Part shown: in pieces, positions 18,467 to 27,910 of the stretch | How positions within the stretch are numbered: the stretch's first letter is position 1 | Layout of the letters: each line of letters begins with the position of its first letter | Source: Candidatus Hadersleviella danica | GTDB taxonomy: Bacteria; Chloroflexota; Anaerolineae; Promineifilales; Promineifilaceae | Direction of reading: 5' to 3' | Assembly: GCA_016711405.1 (NCBI GenBank) | Contig: JADJSZ010000086.1 | Coordinates: forward strand, 1 to 36,557 | Length of the DNA: 36,557 bases | Position numbers and translations under genes: made by a program | The notes under the pieces: generated by a model | Told to the model about the DNA's origin: nothing | Seen by the model: only the letters and a program-made list of their open reading frames with translations | Database searches by the model: none

Positions 18467-21400
18467 CTACGGCGTGGGCGTGGGTTCCACCGTTTCTGCG
18501 GGTGGTGGTTCCGTCACAATGACGGGTGGGGTGGCCGTTTCGGTGGGGGTAGGCGGTGGTTCGGTGACGATGACGGGCACGGTGGGCGTGGCGGTTGGCG
18601 GTAACGGTGGCTGGGGAGTGGGCGTGGCCGTTGGTGCGCCCGTGGGGGTAGCGGTTGGCGTGGCTATCGGTGTGCCCGTTTCGGTGGGGGTGGCGGTGGG
18701 TGTGCCCGTGGCTTCGAGAAGGGTGAAGGGCAGGTCGGCCGTGATTTGCACCCGATCCTCCTCGGCCGTGTACGGGTTATCGGGGCCAAACACAATCAGC
18801 CGAATCGTCATCTGGCCACTGCCAATGCCGCGCCCCGCCAACTCCTCGGGGTTCCAGCGGAACAGCAAGCCATCCTGCACAGGATTGCCCTGCCGCTCCA
18901 GCAAATTGCCCCACCCACCGGGGTTGTGCGAAAAGCCATAATCCAATTGGAAGCCCGCGAAATTGGGGCCTTTGGCCGTGCCGCGCAACTCAAACTCGCC
19001 CGAAATTTCGCTAAAGGGGGCGGGGGCGGTGAATTGCGCCAACGGCCGTTCCGTGGTCGCCTCACACGCTTGGGTGGGCGGCAATTGCAAGGGGATGGCG
19101 ATGCCACGATTGCCCGCCCATGCTTGGCCGTCGCCCGTCTGTTCAATCCACGCCTTGGCCAAATCGGTCTCGCGCTGGGTGATTTGGGGGGAACGCCCTG
19201 TGACGAGCAGATTGACAAAATTGGCCTCAAAGACAGCTTCGGGGCACGCTTGGGTGGCGCGGAAGCCTGTCCAGAGGTCAATGGGCACTTTTTGCAGGAA
19301 ATCATCGGCCGCGCCCCGTGGCGGCTGGTCTTGGGCAAAAACCTCACTGCGCCGATTGGCACACCCTTCGCTGGGGATGGTTCCCGAGCTGGCGCAAATT
19401 TCGTAGTTGACCACCGTGGCAGGGCGATTGAATGGGGTGGCTGGTTTGCCCGCCAAATAGCCATTCATAAAGCTGTTCCAGATGGGGGAGGCGATTTGAT
19501 AGCCCGAAGCGCCATTGCCCATCGGTTGGTTGCTGGTGTTGCCCACCCACACGGCCGCGACCACATCGGGCGTGTAGCCAATCGTCCAGCCATCGCGCAC
19601 ATCGGTGCTATCCGAGCCAGAAGTGCCTGTTTTGACCGCCACCTGATGGCCGCCAATGACGAGGGTGTTGTTTTGGCCAAACGAAGGTTGCCGTGCCCCA
19701 TTGTCGGAGAGAATGTCGGTCATTAGATAGGCATGGTCGGCGCGAATGACTTGTTCGATGGGTAGAGGGGTGTGTTGGAAGAGTACATCGCCACTACTGT
19801 TTTCAATGCGGGTGATGCTGTATGGCGTTACCCGTTGCCCTTGGTTGGCAATCATGGCAAAGCCTGTGGCCATATCGAGCGGGCTAATTTCCCCGCCGCC
19901 GAGTGAAAGGGCCAAGCCATAGTTGGTGGGCACGCCCTGTTCGGCACAGCCAGCGGAGTCGAGCGCCTCGGGAACCATCCGATTGAGATAGGTGATGAAG
20001 GCGCATACGCCGACATACTCGAGGGCTTTGACGGCCGGGATGTTGTAGGAATTGCCCAGTGCTTGGCGCAGGAGGAGGGGGCCGTGGAAGCGATTGTCGA
20101 AATTCTTGGGCACGTAGGGGGCGTTGGCGCCATCGCCAAAGGGGGTTTGGATGTCCCAAATGAGGGTGGAGGGTGTCCAGCCTTGCTCGAATGCGGCCAA
20201 GTAGACGAAGGGCTTGATGCTGGAGCCGGGCTGACGGGGGGTGTTGACCATGTTGACTTGGCCGCTAATCGCCTCGTCGTTGAAATCGGCACTGCCCACG
20301 AGGGCCAAAATTTCGCCTGTGCGGGGGGAGAGGGCGACGAAGGCGGCGTTGTTGGCGCCGAAGTTGGCCAATTGGCCACGGCCGTTGGCGACACTGTTCT
20401 CGGCCGTTTGTTGCGCCGCTGGGTCGAGGGTGGTGTAAATGCGCAAGCCACCGCGATAAATCGCTTGGGCATCGTTGGCATCTTCCAACTGTTGCAACAC
20501 GGTAAAGACAAAGTGGGGGTGGCGGATGTTGACCACAGGTGGGGTCATTTGATAAATCCGCACACTCATCTCGGCAATGGCCGCTTGTGCTTCCGCTTGG
20601 GTGGCATATCCTTCGGCAACCATGAGAGTTAGCACTTCGGTTTGGCGGCCGAGGGCGAGTTCGGGGGAGGTGTAGGGGTTCCACCACGCGGGCGCTTGAG
20701 GCAAACCTGCCAATAAAGATGCTTCGGCAAGGGTTAAATCGGCCGCGTTTTTGTTGAAATAGGTCTCGGCCGCCGCCTGAATGCCATAGGCACGGCTACC
20801 ATAGTTAATTTCGTTGAGATATAGCTCCAAAATCTCGTTTTTCTCGTAGGTGCGGTACATTTCGGCCGCCAGAATAATCTCCCGAATTTTGCGCGTGAAA
20901 GTCCGCTCGGTGCGTTCGTCGTCGCTGAGCAAGAGGGCGCGGGCGACTTGTTGGGTGATGGTACTTGCACCACCTGCGGCGTATGCGTCGCCCTCGCGGG
21001 CGGCCGTGGTCACGGCGCGGACGATGCCGATGGGGTCGAAGCCGGGGTTGGTGTAGAAGCGGGAATCTTCCGTGGCAATCGTCGCGTTAATCAGGTGGGG
21101 TGAGATTTGGGCGATGGTGACGGTGGTGCGGTTGCCTGTGTCTTGGTCGGCCAAAGAGTAGAGTTCGTTGCCATCGCGGTCGTAAATGCGCGAGGTCTCG
21201 AAGGTGCTGGCTCTGTCCCGTAAATCGCCCACCGAGGGCAAATCGCTGGCGATGTAGATGTAGCCCAAACTGGAGCCGACGATGGTGCAGACGAAGCCAA
21301 ACACGCCGATGAGAATGGTGGCGATGAGGGCGCGGCGCAGACAACCCGCACCCGAATTACGGCCGCTTGGTTTGGGCAATTGGCCAGCGGTGACGGTGCT

Positions 21401-21950
21401 AGGCACGGCCACGCGGGGTGGTGGTGGGGTGGCGGGTGGCGGGGGTTGTTGGCGAAGCGGCGGCCGTGCAGGTGGTGGTGGGCTGGGCTGGTTGGCGGCG
21501 CGAATGGGCTGATTCGTGGCGGCGGGCGGTGGCACTTGTGGCTGACGCGCAACGGGCCGCATTTGGATGGTCGGCGCGTCTTGTTGCGCTTTGGGCGATA
21601 CCCGCGTTTCGTCCAACTCATCGTCCAATCTGTCGCGGGCAAAGGTGCGCGGCGAGATTTGGGTCGCGTCTAAATCTTCGAGGGATGGCTTGGGGCGCGG
21701 GGTTAGCTCCTCGTGCTGGAAAGGGGGGGGCTGTGCGGGGAGCTGGTTGGGGATGGGGGCGGCGTTGGTAGGGGTGGGGGCATCCGCTGGGGGCACATCT
21801 TCGCGCCGAATGATGAGGGGGGGCTGGTGCGCCTTCCCGTTTGGGGGCGGGCGGTGGCGTGGAATCGCCTGCTTCGGCCGCTTGCCGCCGCATCAGTTCG
21901 GTGAGCGAGATAGTGGAGTCGTCGGGGTTGGGTTTTTCTGGTTCGGCCAT
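18467..21950 (-). CDS. Class A penicillin-binding protein (GT51 glycosyltransferase / transpeptidase), one frameshift
   Basis: Bifunctional peptidoglycan synthase anchored in the membrane, about 1160 residues. From the N-terminus: a cytoplasmic Pro-rich segment of about 200 residues, one helix (ALIATILIGVFGFVCTIVGS), the GT51 domain (ATEDSRFYTNPGFDPIGIVR, ASTITQQVARALLL, ILELYLNEINYG) and the transpeptidase domain with SSIK (Ser at about residue 576), a later SYN and VKTGTSGS. An Ig-like domain (FELRGTAKGPNFAGFQLDYG) and a Thr/Pro tail with two PPVIVTEPPP-like units follow. The start is placed at ATG 21950 (MAEPEKPNPDDSTISLTEL) because adding one base to the seven-G run at about 21810-21816 joins it in frame through PLIIRREDVPPADAP. 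Two DETRVSP-like motifs occur in the cytoplasmic part. Confidence 0.92.
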
Positions 21951-22000
21951 AAGAGGGGAGAGGGGGAGCAGGGGAGCAGGGAGGAGCAGGGGATTTTATT

Positions 22001-22030
22001 CCGCAATCCCCAATCCGCATTCCGCAATCC
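22001..22030. repeat. AATCCGCAATCC-family short repeat
   Basis: CCGCAATCCC, CAATCCGCAT and TCCGCAATCC follow one another and abut the stop codon of the maoC-like gene (22031-22033). The same unit ends the window at 36546-36557. Before it, at about 21956-21992, lies a run of GGGGAGCAGG units. Confidence 0.75.
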
Positions 22031-22492
22031 CTAGACCCCAGTGGGTTGAGATTTAATGAGCATTGTCCATGAGCCGCGTTGCACGGCCGCATTGTTTTGA
22101 TTGACCACTTTGTATTTCATCGCCACAGTGCCCCCGCCGAGGCGGGCGAGCGGGGTGAGTTCGGTGATTTCGAGTTCCACGTGTATGGTATCCCCAATTT
22201 TGACGGGGAGGCTGAATTTGCAGTCGAGTTCACGAAATGCTAAGACGGTGCCTTCGATGAAACCCGTCAGCACGGCCAAACCTGTGGCGATGGATTGGAC
22301 GAGCAGGCCGTGGGCGATGCGCTCGCCGAAGGCGTAGCCGGCCGCGTAGTGGGCATCGGTGTGGATTTGGTTGTAGTCGCCCGAGAGGCCCGCGAAGTTG
22401 ACAACATCGGTTTCGGTGATGGTGCGCCCTTGGGTGACGACTTTTTGGCCGACGGTGAATTGCTCAAAGTGGAGTCCGCGTGGTTGGTACAT
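22031..22492 (-). CDS. MaoC-like (R)-specific enoyl-CoA hydratase
   Basis: Single hot-dog domain protein of 153 residues. It has the hydratase 2 motif with the catalytic Asp/His in GDYNQIHTD, followed by YAFGERIAHGLLVQS, typical of PhaJ/MaoC proteins that hydrate trans-2-enoyl-CoA to (R)-3-hydroxyacyl-CoA. The C-terminal strands (GDTIHVELEITELTPL) fit. It is intact, starts at ATG 22492 (MYQPRGLHFEQFTVGQKV) and stands alone between the DUF2283 gene and the PBP gene. Fatty acid or polyhydroxyalkanoate metabolism are possible roles; nothing nearby decides between them. An ATAGAG repeat lies immediately upstream. Confidence 0.88.
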   Translation of the reverse strand: MYQPRGLHFEQFTVGQKVVTQGRTITETDVVNFAGLSGDYNQIHTDAHYAAGYAFGERIAHGLLVQSIATGLAVLTGFIEGTVLAFRELDCKFSLPVKIGDTIHVELEITELTPLARLGGGTVAMKYKVVNQNNAAVQRGSWTMLIKSQPTGV

Positions 22493-22536
22493 GGGGAGAT
22501 AGAGGGGGAGATAGAGATAGTGGGTTTGAGATGGAG

Positions 22537-22921
22537 CTAGGCCAATTCTAGGGGTAAGAGATGGCGCAAGGTTTCGGGGGGTGGGTGGAGATGGGCTACC
22601 GTGAAGGGCGAATCAGGGAGGTTGTCGACCACCGACACATCTAGCCATTTGTTGATAGGCTGATTATTGAGGAGCAAAAGAGCATTTCTTGTTCGGCAGG
22701 GCAAGTTTGCCGCCAATGATAGGAAACCTTGCCCCCAAAGGGTTGGGCTGACCAATTCGGCATAATCGAGGAAAGTTAATTGCTTGTTGGGTATGGCGGT
22801 CAATGCTCACCATGATGTTGGGCGTGAGTTCAATCGTCCATGCGGGGCGAGGCTGAGGCACAAAATGGACATCTAGCACATCTCCCTCAGAATCATAGTC
22901 ATACCATTCGCTCTGGTTCAT
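22537..22921 (-). CDS. DUF2283-like protein, one frameshift; possible antitoxin
   Basis: The start MNQSEWYDYDSEGDVLDVHF, followed by TIELTPNIMVSIDRHTQQ, matches the DUF2283 pattern (YDxExDVLYI, then a strand with xxIxVxxD). Near 22786-22790 one extra base shifts the frame; afterwards the protein continues FLDYAELVSPTLWGQGFLSL to a stop at 22537. The joined product of about 127 residues is longer than a bare DUF2283 domain and has a tail of unknown role. ATG 22921 sits 4 bases after the stop of the upstream nuclease-like gene and has AAAGG in front of it, so the two are an operon. DUF2283 genes are often next to DUF4258/RelE-like genes, which suggests an antitoxin, but this is inference. Confidence 0.65.
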
Positions 22922-22925
22922 GGGT

Positions 22926-23259
22926 TCACCTTTGGCTGTAGCTGTAGACTGCCCATACATTGACCACATAATTGTTGGCTAACATACGGCCGTTTTCGCC
23001 TAATTGCTTTTGGAAAAGCACAATGACGACAAGATGGTTGTACTCTGGCTCAAGCTCCCAAGGGGGAAGGATATTTGTATTTTTGAGGGTTCAGGGTCTT
23101 GTTGTCTACGGCCGTGGCGAATGGTTTGTAAGACATCCCCAAGGTAATGGGTTAACCAGGCCGTTTCTCCTGAGCGTGCGCCCACCGTTCGGCCGTCATG
23201 TAAATTTTGTTCCCATAACGGTCGTAAACATCCCAGCGATTTGGCTCATCTACCTGCAT
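22926..23259 (-). CDS. Possible PBECR/DUF4258-like nuclease-fold toxin, two frameshifts
   Basis: Across three frames the minus strand reads MQVDEPNRWDVYDRYGNKIY with MTAERWAHAQEK, then WLTHYLGDVLQTIRHGRRQQ with DPEPSK, then KYKYPSPWELEPEYNHLVVI with VLFQKQLGENGRMLANNYVV. This order (a short DRYGNxIYxTxERW start, a helix ending IRxGRRxQDP, a KYKY strand, a central NHxVVxVLF strand and a final NNYVV strand) resembles small RelE/barnase-like (PBECR or DUF4258) proteins. The breaks fall at about 23150-23190 and at about 23065-23090. Stop TGA is at 22926-22928, next to the DUF2283 start. It could be a true pseudogene, but the whole window shares this error type. Function is inferred only. Confidence 0.5.
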
Positions 23260-23310
23260 AACATTCTACCATGAGTGAGCAAGCTATCTATTCCCTCTTG
23301 TCTTCACAAC

Positions 23311-24390
23311 CTATTCAATGCCCGCCGCCGCTAGTTTTTCGGCCTCGGCCGCGACGATGAGTTGGTCTATGAACTCGTCGAGATTGCCGTCCATTACCCC
23401 TGCCAAGTTGTAGCTGGAGTGGTTGATGCGGTGGTCGGTGACCCGGCTTTGGGGGTAGTTGTAGGTGCGGATTTTCTCGGAGCGTTCGCCCGAGCCGACT
23501 TGGGATTTGCGGTCGGCCGAGACTTCGGCGTTTTGTTCCGCCTCGGCCATCTCTTGCAACCGCGCCTGAATGACGGCGAAAGCGACTTGCTTGTTCTGGC
23601 TCAGGCTCCGCTCTGATTGGATTTTGACCATGATGCCCGATGGTTTGTGGATGACCCGCGCGGCCGTGGCATTTTTCTGCATGTGCTGGCCACCGGGGCC
23701 AGCCGAAAAGGTGGCCGTTATCTCGAGGTCGTTGGGGTCAAGGGTGATATCCACCTCCTCCACCTCGGCCATGACGGCCACAGTGACCGTGCTGGTGTGG
23801 ATGCGCCCTTGGGATTCGGTGGCGGGCACGCGCTGGACGCGATGCACCCCGCTTTCGTATTTGAAGCGGCTATACGCCCCCGCCCCACGCACCATAAAGA
23901 TGACTTCTTTGTAGCCACCCACGCCGATGAAGTTTTCGTCCATGATTTGGGGCTTCCAGCCTTTGTTTTCGGCGTAGCGGGTGTACATGCGCAGGAGGTC
24001 GGCCGCAAACAAGGCCGCCTCATCCCCACCCGCCCCCGCCCGAATTTCGACGAAGACGTTTTTGTCGTCGCGCTTGTCTTTGGGCAGAAGGAGGTGCTTG
24101 ATTTGGTGTTCGAGGTCGGGCAGGATGGTCGAGAGTCGGCCGATTTCCTCTTTGGCCATCGCCATCATGTCGCGGTCGCTCTCCATCTCGAGCATTTCTT
24201 GCGCTTCGGCCAGCTCTTGTTGAGCGCGGAGATATTGGTTATAGGTCTCCACCAAGGGGGCGATATCAGACCGTTCTTGGGCTAATTCGGTGAGCCGCAC
24301 ATGGTTGTTGAGCACGGCCGGGTTGGTCATTTGCATGTCTATCTCCTCGAAGCGGGAGACGACTTTGGCGACTTGTTGGAAGAGGGACAT
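23311..24390 (-). CDS. prfA: Peptide chain release factor 1
   Basis: Terminates translation at UAA and UAG. It has 359 residues and is intact. The PAT stop-codon reading motif is at residues 189-191 (RVPATESQGRIHTS), marking it as RF1 and not RF2. The peptidyl-tRNA hydrolysis motif GGQ is at 233-235, within SAGPGGQHMQKNATAARVIH. Most RF1 proteins read SGAGGQHVNKTxSAVRITH here, so the flanks are divergent, but the GGQ itself is kept. The C-terminal RTYNYPQSRVTDHRIN is canonical. No prmC (Gln methyltransferase) or other usual partner is adjacent. The start ATG at 24390 (MSLFQQVAKVVSRFEEIDM) agrees with the family. Confidence 0.96.
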   Translation of the reverse strand: MSLFQQVAKVVSRFEEIDMQMTNPAVLNNHVRLTELAQERSDIAPLVETYNQYLRAQQELAEAQEMLEMESDRDMMAMAKEEIGRLSTILPDLEHQIKHLLLPKDKRDDKNVFVEIRAGAGGDEAALFAADLLRMYTRYAENKGWKPQIMDENFIGVGGYKEVIFMVRGAGAYSRFKYESGVHRVQRVPATESQGRIHTSTVTVAVMAEVEEVDITLDPNDLEITATFSAGPGGQHMQKNATAARVIHKPSGIMVKIQSERSLSQNKQVAFAVIQARLQEMAEAEQNAEVSADRKSQVGSGERSEKIRTYNYPQSRVTDHRINHSSYNLAGVMDGNLDEFIDQLIVAAEAEKLAAAGIE

Positions 24391-24564
24391 AGAGTGCGTT
24401 TCTTGTGGTCAGCGGTTCGCAGTCACTTTTGAGGAGCCACTGCTTGCTGGGTATTGTTGGGACTGGTTGGGTGAGCGGGAATTATAGCTGTGTAAGGGGG
24501 GATGGGCTAATAAGGATTCGGCTACTTGAGTAAATCTAACAGTGTCGAATGACTCACTACCCAC

Positions 24565-26880
24565 TCAAAACAGCGGCACACCCGGCAGGGTAAACACAAA
24601 CGCACTGCCCCCCACGGCCGCATCCTCTACCCACAGCCGCCCCCCCTGCGCCTCCACCGCCAACTTGCAAAAATAGAGACCCACCCCTGTCCCCCGCACC
24701 TGTGCCCCTCCTGTGCTAATCCGCACAAATCGCTCAAAAATATGCTCCTTATACGCCGCTGGAATCCCCGGCCCTGTATCGGCAATGGTGCAACGCACCC
24801 CCGCCTCGGCCACGGCCGCATCCTCCGCAGGCTCGGCCGTCAGTTGCACCACCACCCATCCCCCACCCGGCGTAAATTTCAGGGCGTTATCCAGCAAATT
24901 GACCACCATGCGGCGCACCAACACCTCATCCGCCCACACGGCCGGCAACCCCTCCGCCACCTCCAAATGCAAGCTGATTTGCTTGCTGGCCGCCAACGGC
25001 GCCACCGCCTGCACCACCCGCCCCACCAGCAGGGGCAGGCGCATCGCCTCCACCTCGGCCGTAAACCGCCCCGCCTCCATCAGGTTGATGTCCATCAGCG
25101 AATCCACCATGTCCAACATCTGCCCACTCACCTGCTGGCTGACAGTGACCAATTGGCGCGGTTGCTCGGCCGTTAGTTGCCCCTCCAACAGTTGCATACT
25201 ACTCATCAGCGTGCTAATCGGGTTCCGCAAATCGTGGACAATCATGTGCGTGAACTGCGTGCGCCACTGCGCCCGCTCCTCTGCCTCGGTCACATCGCGC
25301 ACCAGCAAGAGCCAGCCCATAATGCGGCCGTCTTCCGCCCACACGGCCGCTTCCGTCCGCTCGGCAAACACCGTCTTGCCCCCTCCTCCAGCGCATAAAT
25401 GGTACTCTGTGGGGTGCGGGGCAGATGGCTCCAATTGGCCAGCCGCGCCGTGAGCGCCTCGGCCGTATACCCCAGCCGCGCCACGGCCGTTGGCGCATCC
25501 ACCAGCCGTTCCCCCAGCGGTGGCACAGCCAGCCACTCGGCCGCGACGGGGTTTCGTTGCGCCACCCGCCCCTCGCCGTCCATCATCACCACCCCATCGT
25601 GGATGGCATTTAGCAACGCCTGCAACTGCTCTACCCGCCGCGCCAACGCCTCATCGGTGCGGGTGTACAGGCGGGCATTTTGGATGGCTCCGCTGGCCTG
25701 CTGGGCAATGGCCAAGAGCAGTTCACGGCTCCACTGGCTCAGAGGAGCCGAAGGGGGATAGCGCTGAATGACCAGCACCCCAATCGGCCGTTCGCTGGTC
25801 GTCAGCGGCACGCCCAACCATGTGTCGGGCGCGGGGTTGGGCAAGATGAGCTTGTGTTGGGCGGCGTAATGTTGGTTGTTGGGGTTTAGCTCGAGGGTGC
25901 GGCCGTTTTCCCCCACCCATTGGGTCAAATCATCGGGCACATAACGACTTAGATGGGTCTGCTCCCCCGTCGCCCCGACCACCAGCAACGCTTGCTCCCA
26001 CCCCCCCGCCTCGTCTCGCAGGGCGATGGTGAACTGGTCGGCGGGAATCAGTTCGTGGACTTGCGCCCATGTGCGGCTCAGAACGGTGGGCAAATCCAAT
26101 GTTTCGCGTAGCGACTTGCCCACCTCGTTTAGCTGGGCAAATTGGCTCACTTGCTCCCGTAATAGCATCCGGCTTTGCCACGAGAGCCAGTAGGCAAGGG
26201 CAAACCCCGCGATGCCCGCCCCGAAAATGACCAGTGCGGGCAAGCCAATGGCCACAAAACTAAGCGCCCACAACCACGCCAGTGGCTGGCTGATGAGGCC
26301 GAAAGCGGCCAGCGCGGGCAAAATCTCCCGCCCAAATTGGCGCAGGGTTCGGCCGTGGGCGACATGCAAACCAAGGTGGAGCAAAAAGAGCAACCCAGCA
26401 TAGCTCGCCCCCAACCACAGCAAGGGCAGGAGGGGCAACGCCGTCCATTGCCCTTCGGCGGGGAGTTGGAGTGGGGCTTGCCCCCCTTCGGCTTGGTAGA
26501 GAGCCGACGCACCCCACAACACGGCCGCCTCGCCCACCACTTGCCCCAGCCGCGCCCCCCAACGGGGTTGGCCGAGCAAGGGCAATTGCCCCATGCTCTG
26601 CCAAATGGGGCGGCTGATTTCGGCCAAGACCAGCCCGCTGGCCAGCGCCATGAGCGCGGGCTGGAGGCCGAGCATGAGCAGGCTGGCCAGTGCCAACAGG
26701 GGGGCAAGGCTGAGGGCGGCCGTGGGGGGCGGGCTGGCCAAAGTTCAGCACCACGACGTATAAAAAGACGAAGAGGATGATTTGGGGCGCGGCGCGGTGT
26801 TGGGTGGCGGCGTATAGCGCGGCCACCAAGCCCACGAAGAGCAGTCCCCACATCCCCCAGCGACGCAAGAATGGAACCAT
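24565..26880 (-). CDS. Membrane-bound sensor histidine kinase with GAF and PAS domains, two frameshifts
   Basis: About 770 residues. The N-terminal third is hydrophobic, about eight helices (for example LLFVGLVAALYAAT, ILFVFLYVVVLNF, LAWLWALSFVAIGLPALVIF), forming a membrane sensor. Then a GAF domain (HELIPADQFTIALRD to GVLVIQRY), a PAS-like domain (LLNAIHDGVVMMDGEGRV), a HisKA segment with the phospho-acceptor His in IVHDLRNPISTLM, and a HATPase domain with LLDNALKF, DTGPGIP and GTGVGLYFCK. The frame changes near 25379-25383 (a G missing on the coding strand restores LEEGGKTVFAERTEA) and near 26736-26740 (one extra base; LNF then ASPPPTAALSLAPL). No response regulator is adjacent, so it is an orphan kinase here. 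Signal and output are unknown. Confidence 0.88.
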
Positions 26881-27188
26881 GGGGGAATTGTAGTGCAGGG
26901 GATTGGACTGGGCGAGGGGTGGATGGGGAGCGGAGGAGCAGGGGAGATGTGCAAACCACTTCTACAGTGGATTACAGTGCAATCGCCGCATCCTGACACC
27001 TGCCCGTGGGCCGTGACATTTGTCACTTTAATGAGCTTTGTCACTTTTTTATATGACGACACCCAAAACATAGGTGATATATGGAACTGTGTCTCACTTA
27101 TCTAAACCAGTATGATTCCTAATGTAAATACAACCTTTTCACTCACTCTCGACTTTCACAAGTCAAACAATAACTAGGAGATAAACCC
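26881..27188. other. Divergent intergenic region with operator-like sites
   Basis: A 308-base region between the divergent histidine kinase and small membrane protein genes. It becomes AT-rich towards the plus-strand gene and contains the palindrome and direct repeat described in the next entry. AGGAG at 27176-27180 is the ribosome binding site of the downstream gene. No gene is recognisable inside it. Confidence 0.6.
27013..27047 (+). promoter_or_regulatory. Operator-like palindrome GTGACA-TT-TGTCAC and direct repeat TTTGTCACTTT
   Basis: GTGACATTTGTCAC at 27013-27026 is a perfect 6-bp inverted repeat with a 2-base centre. TTTGTCACTTT occurs at 27019-27029 and again at 27037-27047, 18 bp apart, just under two helical turns. 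The 12-bp core TGACATTTGTCA occurs again, in the same orientation relative to the gene, upstream of arsR (32069-32080, minus strand). Binding by a dimeric regulator is a reasonable guess; the regulator is unknown. Confidence 0.45.
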
Positions 27189-27749
27189 ATGAAAAACGTC
27201 AAAACCTTCCCCAAACTGGTCATTGCTATCGGCATTCTCTTTGCCCTTGTCGGCCTCGGCACCATCGGTGCGGGTGCTTACATTAACTCATTTGTCACCG
27301 AGCAGTTAACTGCCCAAAACATCACCACACCCGATGATGCAACGATTCCCAACACGCCCGTAAATGACATGGCCACCGCCCTTAGCATGGCCAATATCAT
27401 CCAACACCATGCGGCCGATAGAGCCAATGGCCTCACTTATGCTCAAATGGGTCGCTTTGCCGTAGAAAGTGGTGACCCCGCTGGTACGAGCAACGCCGAG
27501 GAAGCATTGCTAGATGCCAATGGTAGCCCCGTCCCCAACGCCGCTCGGGAAACCCAACTGACGGCCGCTGGCTTGGTCACATCGCTCAGCTTATCCGCCA
27601 TGGCCATCGGGACTTCGTATGGGGTCATGGCTCTTGGCCTCGGGTTTGCCCTCCTCGGGCTGGTAATCGCTGGTCTTGGCTACGCCCTGCTCGGGTTAAT
27701 CACCCCCGAAGTTGCCAAACGGTTTGGCATCCAACCCGTCGCTGGTTAG
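27189..27749 (+). CDS. Small membrane protein, family often mislabelled aromatic ring-opening dioxygenase LigA
   Basis: 186 residues, intact. One N-terminal helix (LVIAIGILFALVGLGTIGAG), a polar extracytoplasmic domain of about 100 residues (from TEQLTAQNITTPDDATIPNT to ARETQLTAAG), then two C-terminal helices (YGVMALGLGFALLGLVIAGL and neighbours). The pattern VTEQLxxxxITxPDD, ...NIIxxHA...GxTYA...matches a widespread actinobacterial and chloroflexal membrane family annotated LigA in databases without biochemical basis. No dioxygenase residues are visible. A good ribosome binding site (AGGAG, 8 bases before ATG) and a strong terminator mark a separate transcription unit. Function unknown. Confidence 0.75.
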   Translation: MKNVKTFPKLVIAIGILFALVGLGTIGAGAYINSFVTEQLTAQNITTPDDATIPNTPVNDMATALSMANIIQHHAADRANGLTYAQMGRFAVESGDPAGTSNAEEALLDANGSPVPNAARETQLTAAGLVTSLSLSAMAIGTSYGVMALGLGFALLGLVIAGLGYALLGLITPEVAKRFGIQPVAG

Positions 27750-27820
27750 AACATCCACCTCAAGGGGTAACAGCCAACTTCTCAGCGAATACTTGCCGCT
27801 GATAAAACAAGACAAGTAAC

Positions 27821-27860
27821 CAAAAAGGACGACCCTGTACAGCAGTGGTCGTCCTTTTGG
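27821..27860 (+). terminator. Rho-independent terminator after the membrane protein
   Basis: CAAAAAGGACGACC (27821-27834) pairs with GGTCGTCCTTTTGG (27847-27860) over about 14 bp with a 12-base loop; the right arm contains the T-run. Confidence 0.9.
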
Positions 27861-27864
27861 TGTA

Positions 27865-27893
27865 AAAATGTGCCTCAGGGGCACACTTTTTGT
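27865..27893 (+). terminator. Second hairpin with T-run, just before cyanophycinase
   Basis: AAAAATGTGCC and GGGCACACTTTTT surround the loop TCAG, giving a short GC stem flanked by A and T runs. It is the second terminator-like hairpin in 70 bases and ends 18 bases before the cyanophycinase start, so it may block read-through or act as an attenuator. Confidence 0.6.
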
Positions 27894-27910
27894 ATGGAGC
27901 ATCGCCAGCC

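Noticed and set aside
18746..19726. Plus-strand open frame of 326 codons
   Set aside because: Antisense to the PBP transpeptidase domain; no domain and no ribosome binding site.
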